Of a stretch of 64,000 nucleotides of DNA, positions 47,611 through 53,735 are shown in pieces. The position numbers were made by a program, and so were the translations under genes. The DNA lies in contig CAKVON010000008.1 of assembly GCA_934792625.1 (NCBI GenBank), positions 1 through 64,000 of the forward strand, read 5' to 3'. This DNA comes from an uncultured Atopobiaceae bacterium. GTDB taxonomy: Bacteria > Actinomycetota > Coriobacteriia > Coriobacteriales > Atopobiaceae. Below the pieces are notes generated by a model, which had not been told where the DNA came from, did no database searches, and saw nothing but the letters and a program-made list of their open reading frames with translations. Position 1 is the first letter of the stretch. Every line of letters starts with the position of its first letter.

Positions 47611-47646
47611 GTAGCCTGGGATTACATAAGTGACATTATCGACTAC
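47611..47646 (+). repeat. Array repeat R1
   Basis: Consensus copy: starts GTAGCCTG, ends TCGACTAC; 114 bases after cas2. Confidence 0.95.
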
Positions 47647-47733
47647 TCAATACGCGCAGCGCAGCACGGGGTTGTTGAAGTGCTTTATGTCTCTCGTGCT
47701 GGGAACTTGCGGAGAATAATCCCAAAGCAATAA
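47647..47733 (+). pseudogene. Gene 3' end cut off by R1 (segment 1)
   Basis: The first 28 codons of segment 1 form the C-terminus of an unknown protein (VEVLYVSRAGNLRRIIPKQ then TAA). The reading frame is open into R1, so the 5' part of this gene was not captured. Confidence 0.55.
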
Positions 47734-47791
47734 GGCCACCTCAAGTGTCTATTCGCAGACCCATGGGTGACCTTTAGTTGAATAGTACCAC

Positions 47792-47862
47792 ACGCCATTG
47801 GTCCAACGGGAGGACGGCTGTCTCCAAAACAGCAGGCGGGGGTTCGACACCTCCATGGTAGC
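47792..47862 (+). tRNA. tRNA-Trp-like (anticodon CCA), 3' acceptor end lost into R2
   Basis: The D-arm (GTCC/GGAC), anticodon arm (GCTGT-CTCCAAA-ACAGC, anticodon CCA at 47824-47826) and T-arm (GGGGG-TTCGACA-CCTCC) are well formed. The acceptor 5' strand ACGCCAT pairs with ATGG, but the remaining 3' bases are those of repeat R2 and do not match. It looks like a phage-type tRNA truncated by 3-4 bases at its 3' end, so it is probably not functional. Confidence 0.65.
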
Positions 47863-47893
47863 CTGGGATTACATAAGTGACATTATCGACTAC
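47858..47893 (+). repeat. Array repeat R2
   Basis: Identical to R1. Left border is inside a tRNA; right border is inside a gene on the minus strand. Confidence 0.95.
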
Positions 47894-48020
47894 CCCAAAT
47901 CGGGGACAGGACCAGCCACCACGGCCAGTCGATGAAGCCCGTCAGCCTGCACGCGATGAAGACGATGGCCAGCAGCCCGAAGAACCCGATGCCGCCGCCG
48001 TTGCTGTTGCCGTCACTCAT
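47883..48020 (-). CDS. Small membrane protein truncated by R2 (segment 2)
   Basis: A 45-residue frame MSDGNSNGGG, then IGFFGLLAIVFIACRLTGFI and DWPWWLVLSPIWG. It then runs into R2 and stops at a TAA inside the repeat. One membrane helix and the WPWWLVLSPIW end are typical of small phage or conjugative-element proteins, which usually continue a few residues further. AGGAGC lies before the ATG. Confidence 0.65.
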   Translation of the reverse strand: MSDGNSNGGGIGFFGLLAIVFIACRLTGFIDWPWWLVLSPIWGSR

Positions 48021-48040
48021 TCGTAGGCTCCTTTCGGCAT

Positions 48041-48066
48041 GAAAAAAGCCGCCCTTGCGGACGGCT
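48041..48066 (-). terminator. Terminator inside segment 2
   Basis: On the minus strand AGCCGTCC and GGGCGGCT form a stem (loop GCAA), followed by TTTTTTC. It ends the upstream minus-strand gene. Confidence 0.75.
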
Positions 48067-48088
48067 GTAAAAGCAAGATTCGAACGAT

Positions 48089-48298
48089 TCATTCCGAAGT
48101 CTTAGCAAGCTTCCTTTGATATTCTTCTGCCGCTTCGTTTGCTATATCGTCAAGCAAAGAGAACCATGCTCCGTCATCTATGATCGTAACATCGGCGTTC
48201 TCGGCTTCTTCGGTTAAGATTGCCGCAGCTTCCTCGTCCGAAACGCCCTGCATTAGCAGTTCGCTTGACCTCTTCATGAAGTTGAACGTCTTTGCCAT
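48089..48298 (-). CDS. Small acidic protein (segment 2)
   Basis: A 69-residue acidic, helical protein starting MAKTFNFMKRSSELLMQG with many Asp/Glu later. It is complete, unlike its neighbour. I do not recognise a family. It is transcribed toward the truncated small membrane protein. Upstream lies the tail of another frame (KYNVNR, stop) cut by R3. Confidence 0.5.
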   Translation of the reverse strand: MAKTFNFMKRSSELLMQGVSDEEAAAILTEEAENADVTIIDDGAWFSLLDDIANEAAEEYQRKLAKTSE

Positions 48299-48328
48299 CG
48301 TGACGCCTACCTGTTCACGTTGTACTTC

Positions 48329-48364
48329 GTAGCCTGGGATTACATAAGTGACATTATCGACTAC
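48329..48364 (+). repeat. Array repeat R3
   Basis: Identical to R1. A minus-strand gene tail ends at its left border and a plus-strand gene begins truncated at its right border. Confidence 0.95.
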
Positions 48365-48366
48365 CT

Positions 48367-48651
48367 GAAGACTTCGCGGAGTCGGTGGCGCTCTATACTC
48401 TCGATGGCGTCAATTTTAGGCGTGGTTTCCAAATCGCGCGACTATCCTCGATAGGTTTTTTGGGGGTGACGACGGTGTCGGAAGTTCAACGAGTCGATGA
48501 GCCGACGCCCAATGGCGGTGATTACTCCGAAATCATCTATATGGATGATAACTTCGATGTTGTTGATGAGGACGTCGCTACCAAGTGCGTAATCCGTGAG
48601 TGTACGGCCGATGGGTCCCTCGTTTGTGAAACATTCGGGACATTCTCATGA
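48367..48651 (+). pseudogene. 5'-truncated small acidic protein gene (segment 3)
   Basis: The frame is open from R3 (EDFAESVALYTLDGVNFRRG) through an acidic, beta-rich sequence (DYSEIIYMDDNFDVVDEDVA) to TGA at 48651. An internal GTG at 48385 could still start an 88-residue protein. Size and acidity resemble toxin-immunity proteins, without a family match. Confidence 0.5.
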
Positions 48652-48734
48652 GGCGCGACCTAGATGCCGTGCGCTCGGCATTCGTCTCGGAGATGGCCGA
48701 GCCAAGCTTTTGTAGCCTGGGATTACATAAGTGA
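48648..48734 (+). pseudogene. 3'-truncated gene start (segment 3, cut by R4)
   Basis: ATG at 48648 overlaps the previous stop (ATGA) and encodes MRRDLDAVRSAFVSEMAE before running into R4, where it meets TGA. Only the first 21 codons of the gene were captured. Confidence 0.55.
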
Positions 48735-48747
48735 CATTATCGACTAC
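48712..48747 (+). repeat. Array repeat R4
   Basis: Identical to R1. Confidence 0.95.
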
Positions 48748-48775
48748 TCTACGTGGATGAATGAGGTGACAAAGT

Positions 48776-48985
48776 ATGCCAAGACAGTACGACTACGTGA
48801 TGCTGAAAGACGGCACGCTAGGTTGCCTCATAGAGGACTTCGGCGGAGGTGCCTACCTTTTCGAGTTCCCCACGCCCGGCGGGGAGAGCATGTACGGCGA
48901 ACGCGCCATTAATGAGGGCGAAATCGAGAAAACGGTTCCGCAAGATGCCTTGCCGAATCCGTATGCCGTGAAGGGACGTGGCTAA
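48776..48985 (+). CDS. Small protein, 69 residues (segment 4)
   Basis: A complete frame MPRQYDYVMLKDGTLGCLIE followed by DFGGGAYLFEFPTPGGESMY. It is beta-rich and looks like the small DUF4926-type proteins seen in toxin-immunity or addiction loci; that likeness is by eye. GAGGTGACAAAGT precedes the ATG. The tail of an earlier gene (YVDE, stop) lies between R4 and this gene. Confidence 0.5.
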   Translation: MPRQYDYVMLKDGTLGCLIEDFGGGAYLFEFPTPGGESMYGERAINEGEIEKTVPQDALPNPYAVKGRG

Positions 48986-48989
48986 GGCT

Positions 48990-49238
48990 ATGGCATCTGA
49001 CGATTTCGAGGTCATCGCGTTCAAGGTACTCTCATACCTCTACCGGTGCATGAAGGACGGCAAGAAGGTTGATGTCGCCGCTCTGCGCGAGCTCATCGGC
49101 TGCAACGAGGCTTATCTCGGCTCTGTCATTAGAGGGCTTCAGTCAAGGGGACTTGTCGATGGGTTCTGCTTCGACGGCCTGTCGGGCGTCGTTATCGACT
49201 CGCCCGCGCCTGCGACCGTGTCGGAGCCCGCCATGTAG
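48990..49238 (+). pseudogene. YjcQ-like protein, 3' end cut by R5 (segment 4)
   Basis: A frame MASDDFEVIAFKVLSYLYRC, then MKDGKKVDVAALRELIGCN and EAYLGSVIRGLQSRGLVDGF. It resembles YjcQ-type winged-helix proteins from phages. The TAG stop is formed by the first bases of R5, so the natural end is lost. A GTG at 48978 is an alternative start. Confidence 0.55.
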
Positions 49239-49270
49239 CCTGGGATTGCATAAGTGACATTATCGACTAC
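49235..49270 (+). repeat. Array repeat R5
   Basis: One change from consensus: ATTGCATAA instead of ATTACATAA. Confidence 0.92.
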
Positions 49271-49348
49271 CAGGAAGATGCCCAGGTACTTGCCTATGTT
49301 GCGACGCAGCTCGCGGGGGAGCCGCCTGGTCAGGGGAGTCATGGGCAC
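49271..49348 (-). pseudogene. N-terminus of an ABC transporter permease (segment 5)
   Basis: The minus strand reads MTPLTRRLPRELRRNIGKYL then GIFL before R5. This is the typical first 25 residues of an FtsX-like permease. The rest was not captured. Confidence 0.65.
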
Positions 49349-49436
49349 CTACCAATCGAGCTCGGAGGCGGGCACGGGTGCCAGGTTGACCTCGCCTGCC
49401 GCCAGACGCCCATCGCGCAGGCGCAGGATGCGGTTT
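49349..49436 (-). pseudogene. C-terminus of an ABC transporter ATP-binding protein (segment 5)
   Basis: The minus strand reads RILRLRDGRLAAGEVNLAPV and ends ASELDW. This is the usual end of an ABC ATPase directly upstream of its permease. With the permease start it shows that a 166-bp piece of an ordinary chromosomal operon was captured. Confidence 0.65.
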
Positions 49437-49472
49437 GTAGCCTGGGATTACATAGGTGAGAATATCGACTAC
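49437..49472 (+). repeat. Array repeat R6
   Basis: Changes in the centre and one arm (CATAGGTGAGAATATCG). Confidence 0.9.
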
Positions 49473-49520
49473 CACAAGCCGTCGTACAATACCGAGAAGG
49501 GCAAGGAAGTGAAGGCGTGA
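49473..49520 (+). pseudogene. Gene 3' end cut by R6, possible toxin tail (segment 6)
   Basis: Fifteen codons (HKPSYNTEKGKEVKA, stop) are open into R6. The next gene starts within its stop codon, the order expected for a polymorphic-toxin tail followed by its immunity gene. Confidence 0.45.
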
Positions 49521-50037
49521 AAGACGATAAGAAGATCTTCTCGATAGGCGCTTTGACGGCATCGGTTGGCTTGAGGGCCTTGAAGACGACCCCGGCGACT
49601 GCTGCGCGCACGCCCATGCCGTTGCCCAAATCGGCGACGAGACCTTTGAGTACTACGCCACGGTGAGCGCGACTGCCCTCTACCTCCTCAAGTTCCTCAA
49701 AGAGGACCATTCCGCCTACGGGGAGGAGCAGTTCCTGCCCTGCTGTGGTTTCAACATCTACGAGAAGGATGACGGCACGGACGATGTCGTCATCCTTGGA
49801 TGCCCCAACGGCATCGACTGGGACCTCGTCCACGCGGGCGATGAGGTGATAATAACGACCGACTCGGGCATGGTCACCACGATCCCGTTCGCGGAGTATC
49901 GCGAAGAGGTGCTCAGGTTTGCGGATAAGGTCGAAGCGTTCTACAGCAGCCAGCCGTCAAGAAGGCCGCCCGAGGACGAGACCCAAGCTTACAAGGTGTT
50001 TTGGGAAGAATGGCACCGCAGAAGGCAAGAAGCCTAG
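49517..50037 (+). pseudogene. Immunity-like protein gene with a frameshift (segment 6)
   Basis: GTG at 49517 begins VKDDKKIF in one frame; from about 49533 the coding frame shifts and reads RRFDGIGWLEGLEDDPGDCC, then QIGDETFEYYATVSATALYL, to TAG at 50037. The second frame alone can start at GTG 49663 (124 residues). The acidic, compact composition and its position after a gene tail suggest an immunity protein. The family is not recognised. Confidence 0.5.
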
Positions 50038-50042
50038 CCTCG

Positions 50043-50078
50043 GTAGCCTGGGATTACATAAGTGACAATATCGACTAC
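50043..50078 (+). repeat. Array repeat R7
   Basis: One change from consensus (GACAATATCG). Confidence 0.92.
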
Positions 50079-50116
50079 GGAGACGGCTTCTTCGAAAGGC
50101 TAGTCCCATAAACGAA

Positions 50117-50156
50117 AAGGAATACCAAGTCCCTATGCAGAGCCATGGTATCCCTT
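50117..50156. repeat. Inverted repeat in segment 7
   Basis: AAGGAATACCA and TGGTATCCCTT pair with one wobble around an 18-base loop. It fills most of the 87-bp segment, which has no gene. Confidence 0.5.
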
Positions 50157-50165
50157 ATGAACAGT

Positions 50166-50201
50166 GTAGCCCAGTGTTGCATAAATGACATTATCGACTA
50201 C
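50166..50201 (+). repeat. Array repeat R8
   Basis: Degenerate: GTAGCCCAGTGTTGCATAA then ATGACA and an intact TTATCGACTAC arm. Confidence 0.9.
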
Positions 50202-50236
50202 AAAAGGCCAGGCGAGAGAAACGCTCCGCCTGGCTT
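50202..50236 (-). terminator. Terminator behind the tRNA-Pro fragment (segment 8)
   Basis: GCCAGGCG (50207-50214) pairs with CGCCTGGC (50227-50234); on the minus strand CTTTTG follows and the R8 border comes directly after. Confidence 0.65.
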
Positions 50237-50244
50237 CCTCATTC

Positions 50245-50302
50245 TGGTCGGGTGGACTGGATTCGAACCAGCGACCCCTTGCCCCCCAGTCAAGTGTGCC
50301 TT
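50245..50302 (-). pseudogene. tRNA-Pro 3' half (anticodon GGG), cut by R9
   Basis: The minus strand carries the anticodon arm (CTTG-A-CTGGGGG-GCAAG), a perfect T-arm (CTGG-TTCGAAT-CCAG), the acceptor 3' strand CCACCCG, discriminator A and an encoded CCA. The acceptor 5' strand and D-arm are missing because repeat R9 begins there. It is a tRNA fragment and cannot function. Confidence 0.75.
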
Positions 50303-50338
50303 GTGGGTTGGGATTACATATGAGACCTAATGACTGTC
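50303..50338 (+). repeat. Array repeat R9 (strongly degenerate)
   Basis: The core TGGGATTACATA is kept and length and spacing fit, but the outer parts differ (GTGGGT at the left, ATGACTGTC at the right). Confidence 0.65.
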
Positions 50339-50388
50339 CGTATCAGGGCATGAGCCTCTCCACTAGATGAGCTCAACGTCTAAGCTGG
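50334..50388 (-). pseudogene. tRNA 5' half (anticodon GAT, Ile-like), cut by R9 (segment 9)
   Basis: On the minus strand an acceptor-like 7-mer is followed by a D-arm (GAGC...GGCTC) and the start of an anticodon arm ATGCC-CTGATAC-GG with anticodon GAT. The rest is replaced by R9. On the other side of R9 lies the 3' half of a different tRNA, so the two are not one split gene. Confidence 0.55.
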
Positions 50389-50698
50389 TTGGTTGGTGAG
50401 TCCCCTTGACCGCTATGAGGTTCCTCGCCATGTCCATCATTATTTGCGGCCCGTATTCGGAACCACCGTTGATCGCCGTCCCCTATTCTGTCGGTGGTTG
50501 GTTTTCGGAGAGGATGAGCGCTGTGAGGCTGCCAGTCTTGAAGCTATCGATAAGCGCCCACGACATGCTCCTTCGCTAGATTCCCGAAGCGTTTCTCGGG
50601 AGTCACCTTGGTGGTCAGGATTGCCTGCACATAATTACTGTCCGCAAGATAAAAGATGATGACGGGAAAGGTCTACTTCAAGCCGAAGGGAGATGCGG

Positions 50699-50989
50699 AT
50701 GTCGATTAAGCCGACATATCGGGGCGAGCACGGCTACGGCGTGTTCTACAAGCCGGACCCCGAGAAGGAGACAATCATGCGCTTCTTCAACTCCACTCAC
50801 TATGAGATCGCCGCCGCCGGGCGCATCAAGGACGAGGTCACCGGCGAGTACACCAACATCCCCGAGCTCGCCACCATGCGCGACGGGGTCCTATGGGGAA
50901 ACAGGGACGCGTACCATTTCGAGAAGTACGACATGGAGCTGTCGCCGGAATTCCGCGCTTACGCCATCGAGCACGCACCAGCTAAATAG
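50699..50989 (+). CDS. Hypothetical small protein, 96 residues (segment 9)
   Basis: A frame MSIKPTYRGEHGYGVFYKPD, later MRFFNSTHYEIAAAGRIKDE and AYHFEKYDMELSPEFRAYAI. GAAGGGAG precedes the ATG at 50699; an internal ATG at 50777 with AAGGAG is also possible. The family is not recognised. It could be a toxin or immunity protein by size and context. Confidence 0.45.
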   Translation: MSIKPTYRGEHGYGVFYKPDPEKETIMRFFNSTHYEIAAAGRIKDEVTGEYTNIPELATMRDGVLWGNRDAYHFEKYDMELSPEFRAYAIEHAPAK

Positions 50990-51126
50990 GCGATCTCGTC
51001 GATTGCTCATATTCGAGTAGATTGACGGCCCGACTGATCAGCGTAACCAGCATGGCGATAACGGATTATGGATCGATTCCGTCTTTATGCGTAAATCCGC
51101 TAATCAAGTAATTGTGAACGAACTAA

Positions 51127-51179
51127 ATAGGAAGCGGCCGTCAAAACCACCAGACGTAGTGGGGACGGCCGCTTCCTAT
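51127..51179. terminator. Bidirectional terminator-like inverted repeat in segment 9
   Basis: ATAGGAAGCGGCCGTC at 51127-51142 is perfectly complementary to GACGGCCGCTTCCTAT at 51164-51179, with AT-rich flanks on both sides. The surrounding gap 50990-51334 holds no gene. Confidence 0.7.
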
Positions 51180-51334
51180 ATGGAATTATACCCACGGGAT
51201 AACTTGGGATGCACGAGCGGCACTGCCAGTCGCAATACGTCGGCGATTTGGGCGGTAGGGAAGTAGCAAATTGAGGTCGTCGCAAGGTGTCCTTTGGCGC
51301 CGTTGAACGGCTGGCAACCCAGGGGGATGAGACA

Positions 51335-51718
51335 TCACAGAATTTCGGTCTCAAGAGTCTCTTGGTCGATGATGTGTTCGACCAGCGCGTATGGTTTACC
51401 GTCGCGGCTCTCCCATGTGATGATTACATCGCAGAACTTGTCCATTGGTGTCGATCCGTCAGGAGAGTGGCTATAGTCGGCACCCAACAGCCAAAGGGGC
51501 TCGAACTCGGCAATCTCGGCCTCGTCGATGAGCCAGCCGAACATGTCCCACACCTTGTAACCGCCGATTATTTGCTGGTGGACGTCGATTTCATCGAAGT
51601 AAAAGTACTTGCCTTGTGGATTGAAACGTTCGTTTAGAAGGTTCACCGAGTCCACTAGGTAATCCGTCCACTCATCATTGCGAAGGTCGGCTTCGTACCT
51701 GATTCCAAATACGCCCAT
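51335..51718 (-). CDS. Acidic small protein, immunity-like (segment 9)
   Basis: A 127-residue, strongly acidic protein starting MGVFGIRYEADLRNDEWTDY, with WDMFGWLIDEAEIAEFEPLW in the middle and LVEHIIDQETLETEIL at the end. GGAGG lies 10 bases before the ATG. Acidity, size and lack of signal peptide fit an orphan immunity protein, but no family is recognised. Confidence 0.55.
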   Translation of the reverse strand: MGVFGIRYEADLRNDEWTDYLVDSVNLLNERFNPQGKYFYFDEIDVHQQIIGGYKVWDMFGWLIDEAEIAEFEPLWLLGADYSHSPDGSTPMDKFCDVIITWESRDGKPYALVEHIIDQETLETEIL

Positions 51719-51802
51719 GTTGTGTACTCGCCTCCTCAGCAGCTCGGGATGATCATTAGCGCCATTTTGCGTCGTCGCATGGACAATAGTTGGTCTAGTA
51801 CA

Positions 51803-51855
51803 TAGCTGACGGTTGGTTGACGCAGCTGGTGACGGTTGGTCGACGCAGCTGGTCG
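51803..51855. repeat. Short tandem duplication upstream of the acidic protein gene
   Basis: Two copies of a unit GACGGTTGGTTGACGCAGCTG (second copy with one change) lie head to tail, about 23-24 bases apart, starting near 51806 and 51829. Confidence 0.55.
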
Positions 51856-51910
51856 CGCGTTCGCCAGGTCGCACATGTCTAAAAGGTCATTTGGCCGTGT
51901 CGAAGTTTGC

Positions 51911-51946
51911 GTAGCCCAGGATTGCATAAGAGGCATTATCGGTTAC
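51911..51946 (+). repeat. Array repeat R10
   Basis: Degenerate: ATTGCATAA, centre GAGGCA, arm TTATCGGTTAC. On the minus strand its XerC-like arm reads GTAACCGATAA, the copy nearest to the actinobacterial dif pattern as I recall it. Confidence 0.88.
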
Positions 51947-51950
51947 TGTG

Positions 51951-52018
51951 AAAGTGACGAGGTGAAATCTCCCGCTGACCTAACCAGGGGGAGCTAGTTC
52001 ACCTCGTCACTTTTATTT
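51951..52018. terminator. Terminator-like long hairpin filling segment 10
   Basis: AAAGTGACGAGGTGAA at 51951-51966 pairs perfectly with TTCACCTCGTCACTTT at 51998-52013, with an inner CTCCC/GGGAG stem and a TTATTT tail. The 83-bp segment consists of little else. Confidence 0.8.
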
Positions 52019-52029
52019 CGAGCTCGCCT

Positions 52030-52064
52030 GTAGCTCAGGGTGTACAAGTGGCGTTATCGACTAC
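52030..52064 (+). repeat. Array repeat R11
   Basis: A 35-base degenerate copy: GTAGCTCAGG, centre GTGGCG, intact TTATCGACTAC arm. Last copy of the array. Confidence 0.82.
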
Positions 52065-52071
52065 AGCGCCG

Positions 52072-52158
52072 TTACTTGAACCTTCTGTAGACGCTCGAGG
52101 CAACGAAAGCCACGACGAACGAGACGACGCAGATTGCGATTTTCCTTGCATCCAACAT
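52072..52158 (-). CDS. Very small membrane protein, 28 residues
   Basis: A frame MLDARKIAICVVSFVVAFVA followed by a basic end (YRRFK) and TAA, starting 7 bases after GGGAGA. One hydrophobic helix and a basic tail. It sits just outside R11. Too short for family assignment. Confidence 0.45.
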   Translation of the reverse strand: MLDARKIAICVVSFVVAFVASSVYRRFK

Positions 52159-52220
52159 TGGCTCTCCCTAACATGCTCGGAAGCGATGGCCCGCCCGCGA
52201 AGACGGGTCACCTTGGGACT

Positions 52221-52268
52221 AAGACCTCTTGAAGTGCTTTGCCGGCTGCTTCGAGGTCTTTTTCTTTT
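52221..52268 (+). terminator. Terminator right of the array
   Basis: AAGACCTC pairs with GAGGTCTT around an inner GAAG/CTTC stem, followed by TTTCTTTT. Confidence 0.75.
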
Positions 52269-52357
52269 GGGTAAACCCAGAATGGTAAGACCATCGAGTC
52301 TCATCTAGTCAAGGGATACTCCAGGGCCTTGTCTGGCGCGGCCCCGAACCCACACTA

Positions 52358-53545
52358 TCAAAGACAATTGCAACTGTGCTTGATAGCCGGGAAAAGCCAG
52401 CCTACGGTGCAGATGACGCCCGCGGCGCCAATTGTCGCGCCCGCGTAGCCGATGCTCGCGATGGCGCCGTGCGACACCACAATGCCGCCGATGGCCGTGC
52501 CGCAGCCGATGCCCAGATTGAACAGGCCCGAGAAGATCGACATCGCCACGGCGCTTGTCGAGGAATCCGTAAACGAGATGATCTCGGCTTGGAACGCCAC
52601 ATTGAACGCGGTGGCGCACAGCCCCCAGAGCACGCACAGGGCAAGCATGCTCACCGGCGAGAACGACGCGGCGCGCATAAGGAGGAGGGATAGCGTAAGG
52701 CCTGCGATCATGGTGAGCAAAAAGCCGAATCGGTGTCCGTCGAAGAAGCGCGAGAACGACACGGACCCGAGCAGGCCCGCAAAGCCGAACACGGTAAGCG
52801 CCATGGTGATGACACCCGCGTCAAGATGCGCCACCTGCTGCATGAACGGCTCGATGTAGCTGTAGCCCACATAATACGAGCAGGACATGAAGATGGTCAC
52901 GGCATAAAGGGCGAGCAGCGCTCGATTTCGCATGAGCGAGGGGAGTTGCCCCAGGGTAAAGCGCTCGCCCGCGGGCATGGCCGGGAACACGACGGCCTGA
53001 TACGCCAGTACCGCCGCGGAGACCGCGCCCACGACGCAGAAGGTCATGCGCCAGCCCACGGCAAGGCCGATGGCGCGTCCCAGCGGCAGCCCGAAGATCT
53101 GCGCGACGGACGATCCCGCGGCGACCATCGAGAGTGCCAAGGCCCCGTGCTCGGTGTCGACCAGGCGTGCCGCCATCACCGACGCGATGGACCAGAAGAT
53201 GGCATGTGCGGCGGCAACCACCAGCCGTGCCAGAACCAAGACAGGAAACGTCGGTGCCACTGCCGAGAAGAACTGTCCGCAAGCGAACAAAGCGATCACC
53301 GCAAGCAACAGACGGCGCAAGTCAAAGCGCGATGCAAACACCATGAGCGGCAGCGAGAGCAGCATGACGCCCCAGGCGTAGACCGAGATCATCACGCCCG
53401 CCGTGGCCTCGTCGATGCGAAATGACGCGGCGATGTCGGTCAAAAGGCCGATGGGCATGAACTCGGATGTGTTGAAGATAAACGCCGCGCAGGTGAGTCC
53501 AATCAATGGCAGCCATTGCCGTATCGTGATCTGGCGTTGCGCCAT
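52358..53545 (-). CDS. MFS sugar-efflux-type transporter (SotB/AraJ-like)
   Basis: A 395-residue permease with twelve predicted helices. The N-terminal part (GLTCAAFIFNTSEFMPIGLLTDIAASF) and LPLMVFASRFDLRRLLLAV match the drug/sugar:H+ antiporter group that includes SotB and AraJ. The substrate is unknown. AGGAAAACCT precedes the start. Confidence 0.82.
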   Translation of the reverse strand: MAQRQITIRQWLPLIGLTCAAFIFNTSEFMPIGLLTDIAASFRIDEATAGVMISVYAWGVMLLSLPLMVFASRFDLRRLLLAVIALFACGQFFSAVAPTFPVLVLARLVVAAAHAIFWSIASVMAARLVDTEHGALALSMVAAGSSVAQIFGLPLGRAIGLAVGWRMTFCVVGAVSAAVLAYQAVVFPAMPAGERFTLGQLPSLMRNRALLALYAVTIFMSCSYYVGYSYIEPFMQQVAHLDAGVITMALTVFGFAGLLGSVSFSRFFDGHRFGFLLTMIAGLTLSLLLMRAASFSPVSMLALCVLWGLCATAFNVAFQAEIISFTDSSTSAVAMSIFSGLFNLGIGCGTAIGGIVVSHGAIASIGYAGATIGAAGVICTVGWLFPAIKHSCNCL

Positions 53546-53735
53546 AGGTTTTCCTCCATCGTGCTTCATGCCACCCGCAAATTCCCGCGAAATTGTACGC
53601 GTGTGCGGAAGAGTGCGGCGCCACGACGCAAAACGACGCCGATTCGCAACGAGGCCCTTCTCGGCAGCAAACGGAATCACGTTCGTTGCCATGGCGGACA
53701 GTAAACCGTCAACAATTAAAGGCGTGGGGGGTGCA

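Larger units (their letters stand above)
47611..52064 (+). mobile_element. Cassette array: eleven direct 36-bp dif-like repeats with captured DNA segments
   Basis: Eleven same-orientation repeats (R1-R11) separate segments of 211, 435, 347, 487, 166, 570, 87, 101, 1572 and 83 bases. Four copies (R1-R4) are identical; R5 to R11 carry increasing changes with distance from cas2. Segments differ in origin and gene orientation. Genes and tRNAs at segment ends are cut off exactly at the repeats. Read on the minus strand, each repeat contains GTAGTCGATAA, a 6-base centre TGTCAC and TTATGTAATCC, the layout of a XerC arm, spacer and XerD arm. The repeat length and the adjacent cas genes would also fit a CRISPR repeat; the segment sizes do not. 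Confidence 0.75.

Noticed and set aside
47792..47862. Functional tRNA-Trp
   Set aside because: Arms are good but the last acceptor bases belong to the repeat and do not pair, so it is recorded as truncated.
50245..50388. One tRNA with an intron or insertion at R9
   Set aside because: The 5' half has anticodon GAT and the 3' half carries its own anticodon arm with GGG; joined they would have two anticodon arms. They are pieces of two tRNAs.
50393..50659. 88-codon ORF in segment 9
   Set aside because: GTG start without ribosome binding site, atypical composition and no family resemblance; not annotated as a gene.
47611..52064. Plain CRISPR array call
   Set aside because: The repeats are 36 bp and sit behind cas2, but intervals are 83-1572 bp and vary, there is no cas9 and no visible anti-repeat. 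I list it as a cassette array and keep the CRISPR reading only as an alternative.
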